Shown here: positions 1 through 8,024 of the stretch, in pieces
Numbering within the stretch: position 1 is the first letter of the stretch
Layout of the letters: each line of letters starts with the position of its first letter
Origin: UMGS1519 sp963621885
GTDB taxonomy: Bacteria > Actinomycetota > Coriobacteriia > Coriobacteriales > Eggerthellaceae
Length of the DNA stretch: 44,326 nt
Assembly (NCBI GenBank): GCA_963621885.1
Contig: CAVFFT010000034.1
Span: forward strand, 1 to 44,326
Reading direction: 5' to 3'
Program-made: the position numbers and the translations under genes
The notes under the pieces: model-generated
Seen by the model: the letters and a program-made list of their open reading frames with translations, nothing else
Database searches by the model: none
What the model was told of the DNA's origin: nothing

Positions 1-246
1 GGAACGGGCGATGTTCTTGCCGGCATGATAGCGGCGCTGCTTGCGCAGGGGCTTGAGCCTCTTGACGCGGGCGTGCTGGGGGCGACGCTTCATGCGCGCG
101 CGGGCATCGAGGCGGCGCAGCACTTCACCGACATCTGCGTGACGCCCGAGGACGTGATTGGTGCCATTCCGCAGGCGATTCGCTTGACGGAGAATGTGGC
201 GCGGGAAGTGCAGTTGGAACAGGCGGAAGAGCCCGCGGAATCGTAA
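1..246 (+). CDS. nnrD: NAD(P)H-hydrate dehydratase (NnrD/YjeF C-terminal domain), 3' end only
   Basis: The reading frame is open from base 1, so the start lies outside the window; 81 codons plus the stop are visible. The first residues read GTGDVLAGMIAALLAQG, matching the G-[TS]-GDVL-G nucleotide-binding motif of the ADP/ATP-dependent NAD(P)HX dehydratase family. The following LGATLHARAG and the VTPEDVIGAIPQAI tail are typical of its C-terminus. The family repairs hydrated NADH/NADPH. It ends 34 bases before ligA on the same strand and may share a transcript with it. It could be the end of a fused NnrE-NnrD protein; the N-terminal part is not visible. Confidence 0.85.
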   Translation, partial: GTGDVLAGMIAALLAQGLEPLDAGVLGATLHARAGIEAAQHFTDICVTPEDVIGAIPQAIRLTENVAREVQLEQAEEPAES

Positions 247-280
247 GCGGTTGACGCTCGTTGTAAGGAAGAGGGAGACG

Positions 281-2389
281 ATGGATAGGCTGTTTTCCGA
301 AGAGGATTTCGCCGCGACGGTAAGCGATCCCGCGGCGCGCATCGATGCACTGAGGCGGGAAATCGAGCGGCATACGCGGCTCTACTACATCGAGGATACG
401 CCCGAGATCAGCGATGCCGCCTTCGACTCGCTCATGCGCGAGCTTATCGCGCTTGAGCAGGCCTATCCCCAATATCAGGACCCCTCTTCTCCCACGCAGC
501 GGGTTGGCGGCGCGGTTGGCGAGCAGTTCGCGCCGGTGCGTCACGAGCAGCGCATGTACTCGCTCGACAACGCGATGGATTTCGGCGAACTCGACGCCTG
601 GATGGACCGCGTCGAGGAGCATTTCGGCCACTTTGTGCCGCTCGTCTGCGAGCTTAAGATCGATGGCTCCTCGATTGCTCTCACCTACGAAAACGGGCGA
701 TTGGTGCGCGCGGCGACGCGTGGTGACGGTACCACCGGTGAGGATGTGACCGTGAACATGCGCACCGTGCACGATGTGCCCCTGCGCCTGGCGAGTGAAG
801 GCCTTCCCACTCTGGTGAATGCGGATGACGCGATTGAGCTGCGCGGCGAGGTGTACATGCCGCGTCGCAGCTTCGAGACGCTGAATGCCGCCGCCGAGGA
901 GGAGGGGAAGGCGGGCTTCGCGAATCCGCGTAATGCGGCAGCCGGCAGCTTGCGGCAGAAGGATGCGAAAATCACCGCGATGCGCGACCTTTCCACCTTC
1001 CTGTATGCGGTGGCCGATGCGCGCCATTTGCGGGTGGGAAGCCAGTGGGAGCTTCTGGAATGGCTGCGCCGTGCGGGCTTCCATGTAAACCCTGACTTGA
1101 AGCTGTGCCAGAACAGGGAAGAGGTGCGCGCGTTCTGTGAGTCGTGCCTCGAGCGCCGCGACGATCTTGCCTACGACATCGACGGCGTGGTCGTGAAGGT
1201 GAACGATTTTGCCCTGCAGGACGATATGGGCTTTACCGCTCGTGCGCCGCGCTGGGCAATCGCTTACAAGTTCCCGCCTGAAGAGAAGACGACTCTGCTG
1301 CGGGGCATAACGGTGCAGGTGGGACGCACGGGCGCTCTCACGCCGGTGGCTGAACTCGAGCCGGTGACGGTGGCGGGTTCGGTGGTGTCGCGCGCGACGC
1401 TGCATAACGAGGATGAGGTGCATCGCAAGGATGTGCGCGTGGGCGATACCGTGATCGTGCATAAGGCGGGCGACGTGATTCCCGAGGTGGTTGGTCCCGT
1501 TCTCGCGCTGCGACCGGATGATGCTACCGAGTGGCATATGCCGGCCACTTGCCCGAGCTGCGGCAGTCCGGTGGTGCGTGACGAGGTGGAAGTGGTGTTG
1601 CGCTGCGAGTCGATCGACTGCCCGGCGCAGGCGGCCGAGCGCTTGAAGCACTGGACGAGCCGCAATGCGATGGATATCGAAGGCCTGGGCGAGGAGATTA
1701 TCGGCCGGCTTCTGGATGCGGGCCTCGTGACGGATGTGGCCGATTTCTACCATCTGACCGACTACGATTTGGCGACGCTCGATATGGGTCGCGTGAACAA
1801 GGAAGGCGAGAAGATTCGCCTGGGAGAGACGACCGCGAACAAGATTCTCGGCTTCATCGAGGAAAGCAAGGGCCGTTCTTTCGCGCGGGTTCTTTTCGGT
1901 CTGGGCATGCGCCACGTGGGACGCACGACTGCCGAGGCGTTGGTGCGGGCCTTCCCGAGCATGGATGCGTTGCGGGCCGCAAGTGAAGAGGAGCTTGCGA
2001 AGGTCGACGGCGTGGGACAGGTGATCGCCCACAGTGTGGCCGCCTTCTTGAAGACGCCGGACAACATTCAGGTGATTGAGCGCCTCGCGCGCCACGGTGT
2101 CACCATGGAGGAGACTGCCATGTCGGAAGCGGCGCCCCAGACGCTTGCGGGTCTCACGTTCGTTCTCACGGGAAGCCTCGTGCAGAGCGGCATGACGCGC
2201 AACGAAGCGGGTGATTGGTTGAAGGAGCGCGGCGCGAAGGTGTCGGGCAGCGTTTCGAAAAAGACAAGCTATGTCATCGCTGGTGAGGCGGCGGGTTCTA
2301 AATACGAAAAGGCCGTCTCGCTTGGTGTGCCGGTGCTTGATGAGAGCCAGTTTCTGCAGCTGATGGAAACAGGCGAGCTTCCCGCGTAG
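281..2389 (+). CDS. ligA: NAD+-dependent DNA ligase LigA
   Basis: This 702-residue protein has the standard bacterial LigA length and order: an N-terminal Ia domain with YYIEDTPEISDAAFDSL, the adenylation motif KIDG at residues 126-129 (Lys126 is the AMP-accepting lysine), an OB fold, a four-Cys zinc finger (CPSCG and later CESIDCPAQ), helix-hairpin-helix repeats (GLGMRHVGRTTAEAL, VDGVGQVIA) and a C-terminal BRCT domain (LTGSLVQSGMTRNEAGDWL). It seals nicks in replication and repair using NAD+. The ATG at 281 is chosen because AAGGAAGAGGGAGA sits just upstream and the LFSEEDF start fits the family; a longer open frame begins at 194 but lacks a ribosome site. Nothing looks broken. Confidence 0.97.
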   Translation: MDRLFSEEDFAATVSDPAARIDALRREIERHTRLYYIEDTPEISDAAFDSLMRELIALEQAYPQYQDPSSPTQRVGGAVGEQFAPVRHEQRMYSLDNAMDFGELDAWMDRVEEHFGHFVPLVCELKIDGSSIALTYENGRLVRAATRGDGTTGEDVTVNMRTVHDVPLRLASEGLPTLVNADDAIELRGEVYMPRRSFETLNAAAEEEGKAGFANPRNAAAGSLRQKDAKITAMRDLSTFLYAVADARHLRVGSQWELLEWLRRAGFHVNPDLKLCQNREEVRAFCESCLERRDDLAYDIDGVVVKVNDFALQDDMGFTARAPRWAIAYKFPPEEKTTLLRGITVQVGRTGALTPVAELEPVTVAGSVVSRATLHNEDEVHRKDVRVGDTVIVHKAGDVIPEVVGPVLALRPDDATEWHMPATCPSCGSPVVRDEVEVVLRCESIDCPAQAAERLKHWTSRNAMDIEGLGEEIIGRLLDAGLVTDVADFYHLTDYDLATLDMGRVNKEGEKIRLGETTANKILGFIEESKGRSFARVLFGLGMRHVGRTTAEALVRAFPSMDALRAASEEELAKVDGVGQVIAHSVAAFLKTPDNIQVIERLARHGVTMEETAMSEAAPQTLAGLTFVLTGSLVQSGMTRNEAGDWLKERGAKVSGSVSKKTSYVIAGEAAGSKYEKAVSLGVPVLDESQFLQLMETGELPA

Positions 2390-2449
2390 TCGTGTCGCGT
2401 AAGGCGTCTTTTGCGCCGTGCCTTTGAGCTTCCCGCGTAGTCGTGTCGC
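2375..2449 (+). repeat. Direct repeat of the ligA stop-codon region
   Basis: A 24-base block starting GAGCTTCCCGCG occurs at 2375-2398, spanning the last ligA codons and TAG, and again exactly at 2426-2449, 51 bases later. Between the copies, AAGGC at 2401 and GCCTT at 2420 could form a weak hairpin. This looks like a small local duplication of the gene end. No function is visible. Confidence 0.75.
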
Positions 2450-2555
2450 ACATGTCGTAGGGTTCTCGATTTGCGCGACGGAGACCCTGTCAGCGAAAAC
2501 GGGGCAGACTCAGGTTTGTTGCCAGATGGGCATCGGGAGAATCGCGAAGAGAAAA

Positions 2556-2652
2556 TGGCGGAGACGTGTGCGAATCGAACACACCTGAGACGTTCTGCGC
2601 GCCTCTCAGCGGCTTTGAAGGCCGTGGGGCCCACCAGGACCCATCCGTCTCC
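2556..2652 (-). tRNA. selC: tRNA-Sec (selC), anticodon TCA
   Basis: On the minus strand the 97-base sequence folds as a selenocysteine tRNA. The acceptor stem is GGAGACG with CGTCTCC plus an eighth G-A apposition. The D-stem is a long 6 bp (GGGTCC/GGGCCC) with a four-base loop. The anticodon arm is CGGC-CTTCAAA-GCCG with anticodon TCA. The long variable arm pairs CTGAGA with TCTCAG, and the T-arm GTGTG-TTCGATT-CGCAC includes one G-U pair. Discriminator G and CCA are encoded. The 8+5-type acceptor/T stack, long D-stem and UCA anticodon separate it from tRNA-Ser. It lies downstream of selA-selB on the same strand, about 220 bases after selB, and would decode the UGA codons in selD and fdhA1. 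Confidence 0.97.
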
Positions 2653-2872
2653 GTTTATGAACCGTGCTAATGGTACCTTTTCAGACGGAAGAAGCCGGTT
2701 CGCTCTTGCTTAATTCGGCAATTGGCGAAAGACCATTCGAAAGGTCGCTTTGATGGCCATCCGAAAGGCCGCCTGGAAGGCCTTCCGGAAAATCACTCGA
2801 ATAGGCCGCCCGAAGGATCGTCGCCAGAAAAGCCGCCTGAAAAGCTCGCCTGCCTCACGCCAGGCTCCTTCC
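2653..2872. repeat. selC-selB spacer with degenerate short repeats
   Basis: This spacer holds no convincing gene. From about 2730 to 2855 it carries many imperfect copies of a motif resembling CGAAAGGCCGCC or GGAAGGCC, at irregular spacing of roughly 10-20 bases. Read on the minus strand they appear as GGCGGCTTTTC or GGCCTTTCGGATGGCC. Two overlapping open frames, one per strand, translate it into low-complexity peptides with no family resemblance, so I treat it as non-coding. It could be a processing or stability element between selB and selC. That is inference. Confidence 0.5.
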
Positions 2873-4822
2873 TCACGCGAGGCTTCTCTCGTCTCCCGAT
2901 CGCTTCGTGATGCGCTTTTCGTCGAAGTACTCAAGCAGGGGAATGGCGTACTTGCGGCTTGTCCCCATCGCGTCTTTGAGCTCGGTTGCCGTGGCGCTTC
3001 CTTTTTCCTGCAGGCATTTCACGGTCGCATCCTGTAGTTGCTGCAGCGCCTCTGCGGTAAAGCAGTAGGTTTTGTTCACGCGCGCCGCTCGTCCTTGCTG
3101 CTCAAGCGTCAAGAGCGCTTTGCGTCCCTGTGCGACGCTGAGCCCCGCCCCTTCGAAAACATCCTCGACGGGAGGCGGAGTGGTGCCATGCGACTGCAGT
3201 GCGGCATAGAGGGAATCGGCCGCCTGCTTCTCAAGATTACGGGCGCCCGCTCCCGCTTTCGGGTGGCTGACTTCGTTCTTCTCGAAGACGAGCTTTCCGG
3301 CCGCGATGGCTTCTTCCAATAGCGCCTTGAAGCATTCATCTGGCATATGGCGCGGGAAGCGCTGCTTAAGGGTGTTGATCGCCATGCCGGTAGCCGCCGG
3401 CTCGTTGGTGTGGAAGGTCACCAGGATGTTCTCCATGGCCATGATGTGCCGCTGAACCGTGGCGCGCTTGGCCCAGAGCTCATGGTTTGCGCCCAGCGAA
3501 ACGTACTCGGGCCGTTTGGCGTTTTCAGCTTCGGTCTTAAGCAATTTGGCAATGCGCTCTGCGGGGAGGTTGGCGATGCGAGAGATTTCCTTTGTCGAGA
3601 TGGGAATATCGCTTGAATCGATAATCGCATGGCAGATGGCGAGGTCGTCGCTTTCCGTTAGGGCGGTGAGAAGCGAACGGTCCGCATCCTTTAGATTCGT
3701 CCGATGATGCGGGATGCTGTTGAGGATGGTACCGCCGCCAATGACGTGAACCGGCGAGAACGACCGCACGATAAAGCGGTCGTTGCGCGAAACGGGCAAG
3801 GGCACGTCAAGGCGAATCTGCGCGAAGGCAGTTTGTCCCGGAGCCAGCGTGCTGAGTCCATCCATTAGAAGAAGGCGCCCGGTCACTTCCCGGGTGCCGT
3901 GGGCAATATGCACGGTCGATCCGCTTTCGAATGGCTTTGCCTGCGTCTGCGTGTTGGTTGCGGGCAGGTAGGTGAATTGGGCATCGAAGCGGTTGCTCGC
4001 CTCCAGCGTGCCCGGCGTCACGAGGAAATTGCCTGGCTTAAGGTCTTCTTTCTTGACGCCCGCCAAGTTCAATGCGGTGCGGTTTCCGGCAAGGCTTTCT
4101 TGAACCTCCGACCCATGGACCTGTACCGACCTCACGCGTGCGAGGATACCTGAAGGAAGCACCTCAAGCTCCATGTCAGGTGTCACGGAGCCCTGCCAGA
4201 GGGTTCCCGTTATCACCGTGCCAGCGCCCTTGATGGTGAATACGCGATCGATGGGAAGGCGGACGGGGCCTTCTTTGGTGATGCTCCTCAGTTCTCGCGC
4301 CTGGTCTGCAAGAACGCGCTTCAGCTCATCGAGTCCCTGTCCCGTTCGTGCGGAAACGGGAACAATCGGCGCGTCGGCAAAGGGCGTTTCCTCAAGGCCC
4401 GCTCTCACTTCTTCGCTGACCAACTCAATCCAGTCTTCATCGACAAGATCGCATTTGGTGAGGGCGACAACGCAGTTGGTGATGCCGAGAAGCTGCAGGA
4501 CCGCGGTATGCTCGCGTGTTTGAGGCATGATTCCGTCATCGGCCGCAATGCAAAGCAGGGCAAGGTCGATGCCTGATGCGCCGGCGATCATCTGACGAAC
4601 GAAGCGTTCGTGCCCCGGCACATCCACCACGCCGAGAGACGTTCCATCGGGAAGGGGAAGGCGGGCGAATCCGAGCTCGATGGTGATTCCCCTGCGCTTC
4701 TCTTCAGCAAGACGGTCCGGATCGGTACCGGTAAGCGCTTCAACCAATGTCGATTTGCCGTGGTCGATATGACCGGCGGTGCCGACGATAAGGGGGCTTT
4801 CTTCGCTTTTATGCTGTGCCAT
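2873..4822 (-). CDS. selB: Selenocysteine-specific elongation factor SelB
   Basis: This 649-residue GTPase delivers Sec-tRNA to UGA codons marked by a SECIS hairpin. The N-terminus has the G1 motif GTAGHIDHGKST (residues 14-25), then DVPGHERFVRQM (G3) and LTKCDL (G4), followed by EF-Tu-like beta-barrel domains (RVFTIKGAGTVITGT). The C-terminal third (AALQSHGTTPPPVEDVF, GRAARVNKTYCFTAEAL, YAIPLLEYFDEKRITKR) is the winged-helix array that binds SECIS RNA. Length is close to the family's usual 610-640. The ATG at 4822 is chosen over the upstream TTG at 4852 because GGAGG lies five bases before it. It starts 13 bases after the selA stop, so the two are surely cotranscribed. The two UGA-containing genes in the window are its clients. 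Confidence 0.97.
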   Translation of the reverse strand: MAQHKSEESPLIVGTAGHIDHGKSTLVEALTGTDPDRLAEEKRRGITIELGFARLPLPDGTSLGVVDVPGHERFVRQMIAGASGIDLALLCIAADDGIMPQTREHTAVLQLLGITNCVVALTKCDLVDEDWIELVSEEVRAGLEETPFADAPIVPVSARTGQGLDELKRVLADQARELRSITKEGPVRLPIDRVFTIKGAGTVITGTLWQGSVTPDMELEVLPSGILARVRSVQVHGSEVQESLAGNRTALNLAGVKKEDLKPGNFLVTPGTLEASNRFDAQFTYLPATNTQTQAKPFESGSTVHIAHGTREVTGRLLLMDGLSTLAPGQTAFAQIRLDVPLPVSRNDRFIVRSFSPVHVIGGGTILNSIPHHRTNLKDADRSLLTALTESDDLAICHAIIDSSDIPISTKEISRIANLPAERIAKLLKTEAENAKRPEYVSLGANHELWAKRATVQRHIMAMENILVTFHTNEPAATGMAINTLKQRFPRHMPDECFKALLEEAIAAGKLVFEKNEVSHPKAGAGARNLEKQAADSLYAALQSHGTTPPPVEDVFEGAGLSVAQGRKALLTLEQQGRAARVNKTYCFTAEALQQLQDATVKCLQEKGSATATELKDAMGTSRKYAIPLLEYFDEKRITKRSGDERSLA

Positions 4823-4835
4823 AGGGGCCTCCAAA

Positions 4836-6278
4836 CTAATGCGAGCGAGCAAAGAAGCTTGCGAGCGCTGCGGCGATTTCCTTTATTTCCTCGTCGTCCA
4901 TAATGGTTCGCGCGTCGAAAAGCAGCTTTTCTCGGCTGATGCGGGCTATGACGGGAATCTGGTGGTTCTGGACAAGATAGGCGGCGCATTCTTGCGCATT
5001 CCAGCCCGCGCGCTCGATTTCAACGGCATATGAGGGGATGTCGTACATGGGGAGGGAGCCGCCTCCTGCGCGCGCGACGCTTTCCACGACAGAAATCTTG
5101 CACGAATCTTTGGGAATCGAAGCGCAGATCGCCTGACGCAACGCTTCCGCCTTCGCTTCAACCGTTTCGATGGGTGCGGTGAGCATATGCAAGGTGGGGA
5201 TGCTCTCGTATGCCTTTTCGGGGTCGAGGTACAGGCGAAGGGTGGCCTCAAGCGCGGCGATGGTCATCTTGTCGAGACGCAGGGCGCGCGCGAGCGGATT
5301 CTTTTTCAGGCGGTCTATCAGGCATTTGTTGCCAACGATAATGCCCGCTTGTGGGCCTCCGAGCAGCTTGTCTCCCGAGAAGGAAACCAGGTCGCATCCT
5401 TCAAGCGCTTCGGTGACCGTGGGCTCTCCGTAGCCTTCGAGTCCCCGCAATGGCAGCAGCATGCCAGAGCCAAGGTCCTCGTACACGAGAAGCTCTTCTT
5501 CACCGGCGCCGTTGCGCCGTTCATTTTCGCGCGTGGCGATTGCCTTCAGATCTTTCGCTCGCACCGATTCGGTGAAGCCGATAAGGCGATAGTTGGAGGT
5601 GTGAACCTTCAGCAGCATGGCGGTTTCGGGCGTGATGGCGCGCTCGTAGTCGGAGGGGTGGGTTTTATTGGTGGTTCCCACTTCGACCATGTGCGCATTG
5701 GAGAAGTCCATGATGTCGGGAATGCGGAATGAGCCGCCTATTTCGATAAGCTCGCCGCGGGAGATGATCGCTTGGCGGTTGCGGGCGAACTCGTTGAGCA
5801 CCATCATGACGGCCGCCGCGTTGTTGTTGACGGCGATTGCCGCTTCCGCTCCGGTCAGGGTGCAAATCAGCTCTTCGCAGTGGGAATGCCTGCTGCCGCG
5901 CTGCATGCTGGCGAGGTCGTACTCCAGCGTGGAGTAGCCCTTTGCCACGTTCTCAACGGCCGTTACCGCTTGCGGCGCGAGGGCGCTTCGCCCCAGATTG
6001 GTGTGGATTATCACGCCTGTGGCGTTGATCACACGCTTGAGCGAGGGTTCGGCTTGCGCCTGGAGGCGGCGGAGCGTTCCGTTCGCTATTCCCTCTTCCG
6101 AGGGTGCCGTCTTGCCTTCGATGATCAGATTGCGAGCCGCTTCGACTTCTTTGCGAATGCAATCGACCACCAGTTCATGGGGGAAGGCCTCCATCGGGAT
6201 AGACCGAGAAAGCATGGTGAGCACTTCATCCACGGCGGGAAGGGCTCGCAGGGCTTTGAGCTGGAGTTCTGTTGGCAT
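4836..6278 (-). CDS. selA: L-seryl-tRNA(Sec) selenium transferase SelA
   Basis: SelA converts Ser-tRNA-Sec to Sec-tRNA-Sec using selenophosphate and PLP. The 480-residue protein carries the family signature VINATGVIIHTNLGRS near residue 92, VNNNAAAVMM, and the PLP lysine in SGDKLLGGPQ (Lys304). The N-terminal LRALPAVDEVL motif used for tRNA binding is intact. The ATG at 6278 follows AGAAAAGG eight bases upstream and gives a family-like N-terminus; the open frame runs up to 6452 but those added residues look unlike SelA. It is the first gene of a minus-strand selA-selB unit and is divergent from the yedE transporter gene. Confidence 0.97.
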   Translation of the reverse strand: MPTELQLKALRALPAVDEVLTMLSRSIPMEAFPHELVVDCIRKEVEAARNLIIEGKTAPSEEGIANGTLRRLQAQAEPSLKRVINATGVIIHTNLGRSALAPQAVTAVENVAKGYSTLEYDLASMQRGSRHSHCEELICTLTGAEAAIAVNNNAAAVMMVLNEFARNRQAIISRGELIEIGGSFRIPDIMDFSNAHMVEVGTTNKTHPSDYERAITPETAMLLKVHTSNYRLIGFTESVRAKDLKAIATRENERRNGAGEEELLVYEDLGSGMLLPLRGLEGYGEPTVTEALEGCDLVSFSGDKLLGGPQAGIIVGNKCLIDRLKKNPLARALRLDKMTIAALEATLRLYLDPEKAYESIPTLHMLTAPIETVEAKAEALRQAICASIPKDSCKISVVESVARAGGGSLPMYDIPSYAVEIERAGWNAQECAAYLVQNHQIPVIARISREKLLFDARTIMDDEEIKEIAAALASFFARSH

Positions 6279-6344
6279 GGTTGCAACCTTTTCTGCGTTT
6301 GGCCGGTTCAAACCCACGTTAACGGGAGTGTCTTTCACGCGACC

Positions 6345-6350
6345 ATTATA
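6345..6350 (-). promoter_or_regulatory. Candidate -10 box for selAB
   Basis: A perfect TATAAT lies on the minus strand 67 bases upstream of the selA ATG. No good -35 hexamer is seen at 16-18 bases, so this rests mainly on the -10 match and its position. Confidence 0.45.
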
Positions 6351-6443
6351 AGAAGCTTCGGAATTGGCGGACTCGCCTTTCCCTTTAAAGGACAATTTGA
6401 ACCACTGAATTGGAAAGCGGCGTGACGATTGTGCTTCGGTGGT

Positions 6444-6449
6444 TATAAT
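6444..6449 (+). promoter_or_regulatory. Candidate -10 box for yedE, followed by a long leader
   Basis: A perfect TATAAT on the plus strand faces the yedE gene and is 231 bases from its start codon. A -35 box is not clear. If it is used, the mRNA carries an untranslated leader of about 220 bases containing the hairpins listed separately. Confidence 0.4.
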
Positions 6450-6463
6450 CACTGCGGCAAAAG

Positions 6464-6502
6464 CATGATGCCCAGCTGTTTTCTGCCTCTGAGCTGGTCA
6501 TG
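6464..6502 (+). promoter_or_regulatory. Hairpin in the yedE leader
   Basis: CATGA plus CCAGCT (6464-6477, with a three-base bulge) pairs with AGCTGG plus TCATG (6492-6502), giving 11 pairs around a 14-base loop right after the candidate promoter. A second small hairpin, CCGCC/GGCGG at 6577-6591, follows before the coding region. They may form a regulatory leader. I do not recognise a known riboswitch class. Confidence 0.4.
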
Positions 6503-6679
6503 ATGTGTTTGCCGCCATTGTTCGATCGAACCTTTCTGCGCTTGATTCTGTTTTGAGCGTCATCCTTTCTGCATGTCCGCCCCTGTGGCGGGTTTCCTGT
6601 AGTGCTGGGCGAACTGCGCCATTCCCCTTGTGCGGCATGTGCGGTTTTGCCCCATTCCCTCTCAATGAAGGAGACTTGC

Positions 6680-7741
6680 GTGAATTCTGAAGCTAAAGAA
6701 CGAGTAATTCTCGTTGTGGGCGGCGTTGTTGCCGCTGTTGTCGCCATTCTGCTTGCCTCGAACGGCAACCCGGGCAACATGGCGATTTGTATTGCCTGCT
6801 TTGTTCGTGATACCGCTGGCGCCATGAAACTGCAGACCACTGAAACGGTGCAGTACATTCGCCCCGAAATCATCGGCATCATCGTCGGTGCTTGTATCAT
6901 GGCTTTCGCAAACAAGGAGTTCAAGGCCACGGCTGGCTCTTCTCCGTTTACCCGCTTTGCCCTTGGCTTTGTGATGATGATCGGCTGTCTCATCTTCCTG
7001 GGCTGCCCGCTGCGTATGGTTCTTCGTATGGCAGGCGGCGACCTTAACGCTTGGGTTGCCCTCATCGGTTTTGTTGCCGGTATCGGCGTCGGCGTTCTGT
7101 TCTTGAAGAAGGGCTTTTCGCTGGGACGCGCTGAAACGGTCAAGAAAGCGGAAGGTCTTGTTCTTCCCGTTGTCGCTGTCGTCGTGTTCATTCTGAGCGT
7201 CGCCACCACGGTGTTTGCCGTTTCCCAGTCCGGTCCTGGCAGCATGCATGCTCCGGTTGTTCTTTCCATCATCGGCGGCATCGCCTTCGGCATCATCGCC
7301 CAGCGCACGCGCCTCTGCTTCGCTGGTGGCCTGCGCGACACCTTCCTGGTGCGCGATGCGTGGGGCCTGGTTGTAATCGCCATCCTGTTCGCTGGCGTGC
7401 TCGTTTACAACCTGGTATCCGGCCACTTCAACCTCGGCTTCGCCGATCAGCCCATCGCTCATACCGAAGCCCTGTGGAACATCCTGGGCATGTTCATCGT
7501 GGGCTTCAGCGCCACGCTTCTGGGTGGCTGCCCCCTACGTCAGCTGGTGCTGGCTGGTTCCGGCTCCGGCGACTCTGCCGTGACCTTCATCGGCCTTCTG
7601 GTTGGCGCGGCATTCGCCCACAACTTCGGCATTGCCTCGAGCGCCAATGGCACAACCGAGGCTGGCCAGATCGCCACCATCGTTTGCATCGTTGTGCTGT
7701 TCATCATTGCCGCTGCTAATCTCAAGCATGCGCGTTCGTAA
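6680..7741 (+). CDS. yedE: YedE-family putative selenium transporter (YeeE/YedE membrane protein)
   Basis: This 353-residue polytopic membrane protein has roughly nine or ten hydrophobic helices. It shows duplicated YeeE/YedE signatures: MIGCLIFLGCPLRMVLRMAGGDLNAW in the first half and FSATLLGGCPLRQLVLAGSGSGDSAV in the second, plus RTRLCFAGGLRDTFL. The paired GCPLR cysteines are those used in the related thiosulfate channel. Family members next to selD and yedF are annotated as putative selenium transporters, and this neighbourhood fits. The GTG at 6680 is preferred because AAGGAG ends six bases upstream; an in-frame ATG at 6665 lies before that site. The TusA-like gene follows after 11 bases. 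Transport of a selenium species is inferred, not shown. Confidence 0.9.
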   Translation: MNSEAKERVILVVGGVVAAVVAILLASNGNPGNMAICIACFVRDTAGAMKLQTTETVQYIRPEIIGIIVGACIMAFANKEFKATAGSSPFTRFALGFVMMIGCLIFLGCPLRMVLRMAGGDLNAWVALIGFVAGIGVGVLFLKKGFSLGRAETVKKAEGLVLPVVAVVVFILSVATTVFAVSQSGPGSMHAPVVLSIIGGIAFGIIAQRTRLCFAGGLRDTFLVRDAWGLVVIAILFAGVLVYNLVSGHFNLGFADQPIAHTEALWNILGMFIVGFSATLLGGCPLRQLVLAGSGSGDSAVTFIGLLVGAAFAHNFGIASSANGTTEAGQIATIVCIVVLFIIAAANLKHARS

Positions 7742-7752
7742 AGGAGCTGAAT

Positions 7753-7959
7753 ATGGTTACCGTAGACGCAAAGGGCCTGTTTTGCCCTGAGCCTTTGATG
7801 CTGACCCAGGATGCCCTGAAAAAGAATCCTGGCGAGCAGGTGGTTGTGGAAGTCGATAGCGCGACCCCGCGTGACAACATTCTGCGTCTTGCTCGTCGCA
7901 AGAAGCTGAATGCCACCGTTGATGAGAAGGACGGCGTATTCACCATCACCATCGGCTAA
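7753..7959 (+). CDS. TusA/SirA-like sulfurtransferase small protein
   Basis: This 68-residue protein has the beta-alpha-beta TusA fold signature VDAKGLFCPEPLMLTQDAL, with the active cysteine at residue 11 in a CPxP context, then VVEVDSATPRDNILRLARRKK. TusA proteins carry persulfide or perselenide sulfur/selenium on this cysteine. Its ATG has AAAGGAG just upstream and it sits 11 bases after yedE, the usual yedE-tusA pairing. A strong terminator follows, so yedE and this gene form a two-gene unit. Passing imported selenium to the later enzymes is the natural inference. Confidence 0.9.
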   Translation: MVTVDAKGLFCPEPLMLTQDALKKNPGEQVVVEVDSATPRDNILRLARRKKLNATVDEKDGVFTITIG

Positions 7960-7977
7960 CGCATCGGAGCTTTGTTC

Positions 7978-8024
7978 GCCCCGATCAGAATCTTCCCTTT
8001 CGGAAGAGGCTGGTCGGGGCTTTT
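7978..8024 (+). terminator. Rho-independent terminator after the yedE-tusA unit
   Basis: GCCCCGATCAG pairs with CTGGTCGGGGC with one bulge and is followed by TTTT. It lies 19 bases after the tusA-like stop. Confidence 0.85.

Noticed and set aside
125..2095. Minus-strand open frame of 656 codons opposite ligA
   Set aside because: It is a shadow of ligA, which has complete motifs in the other frame.
2471..2713. Plus-strand open frame of 80 codons
   Set aside because: It runs antisense through the tRNA-Sec gene and has low-complexity content.
2710..2934. Minus-strand small protein rich in Phe-Arg repeats
   Set aside because: It overlaps the selB 3' end in another frame and its repeats come from the degenerate DNA motif. 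There is no clear ribosome site.
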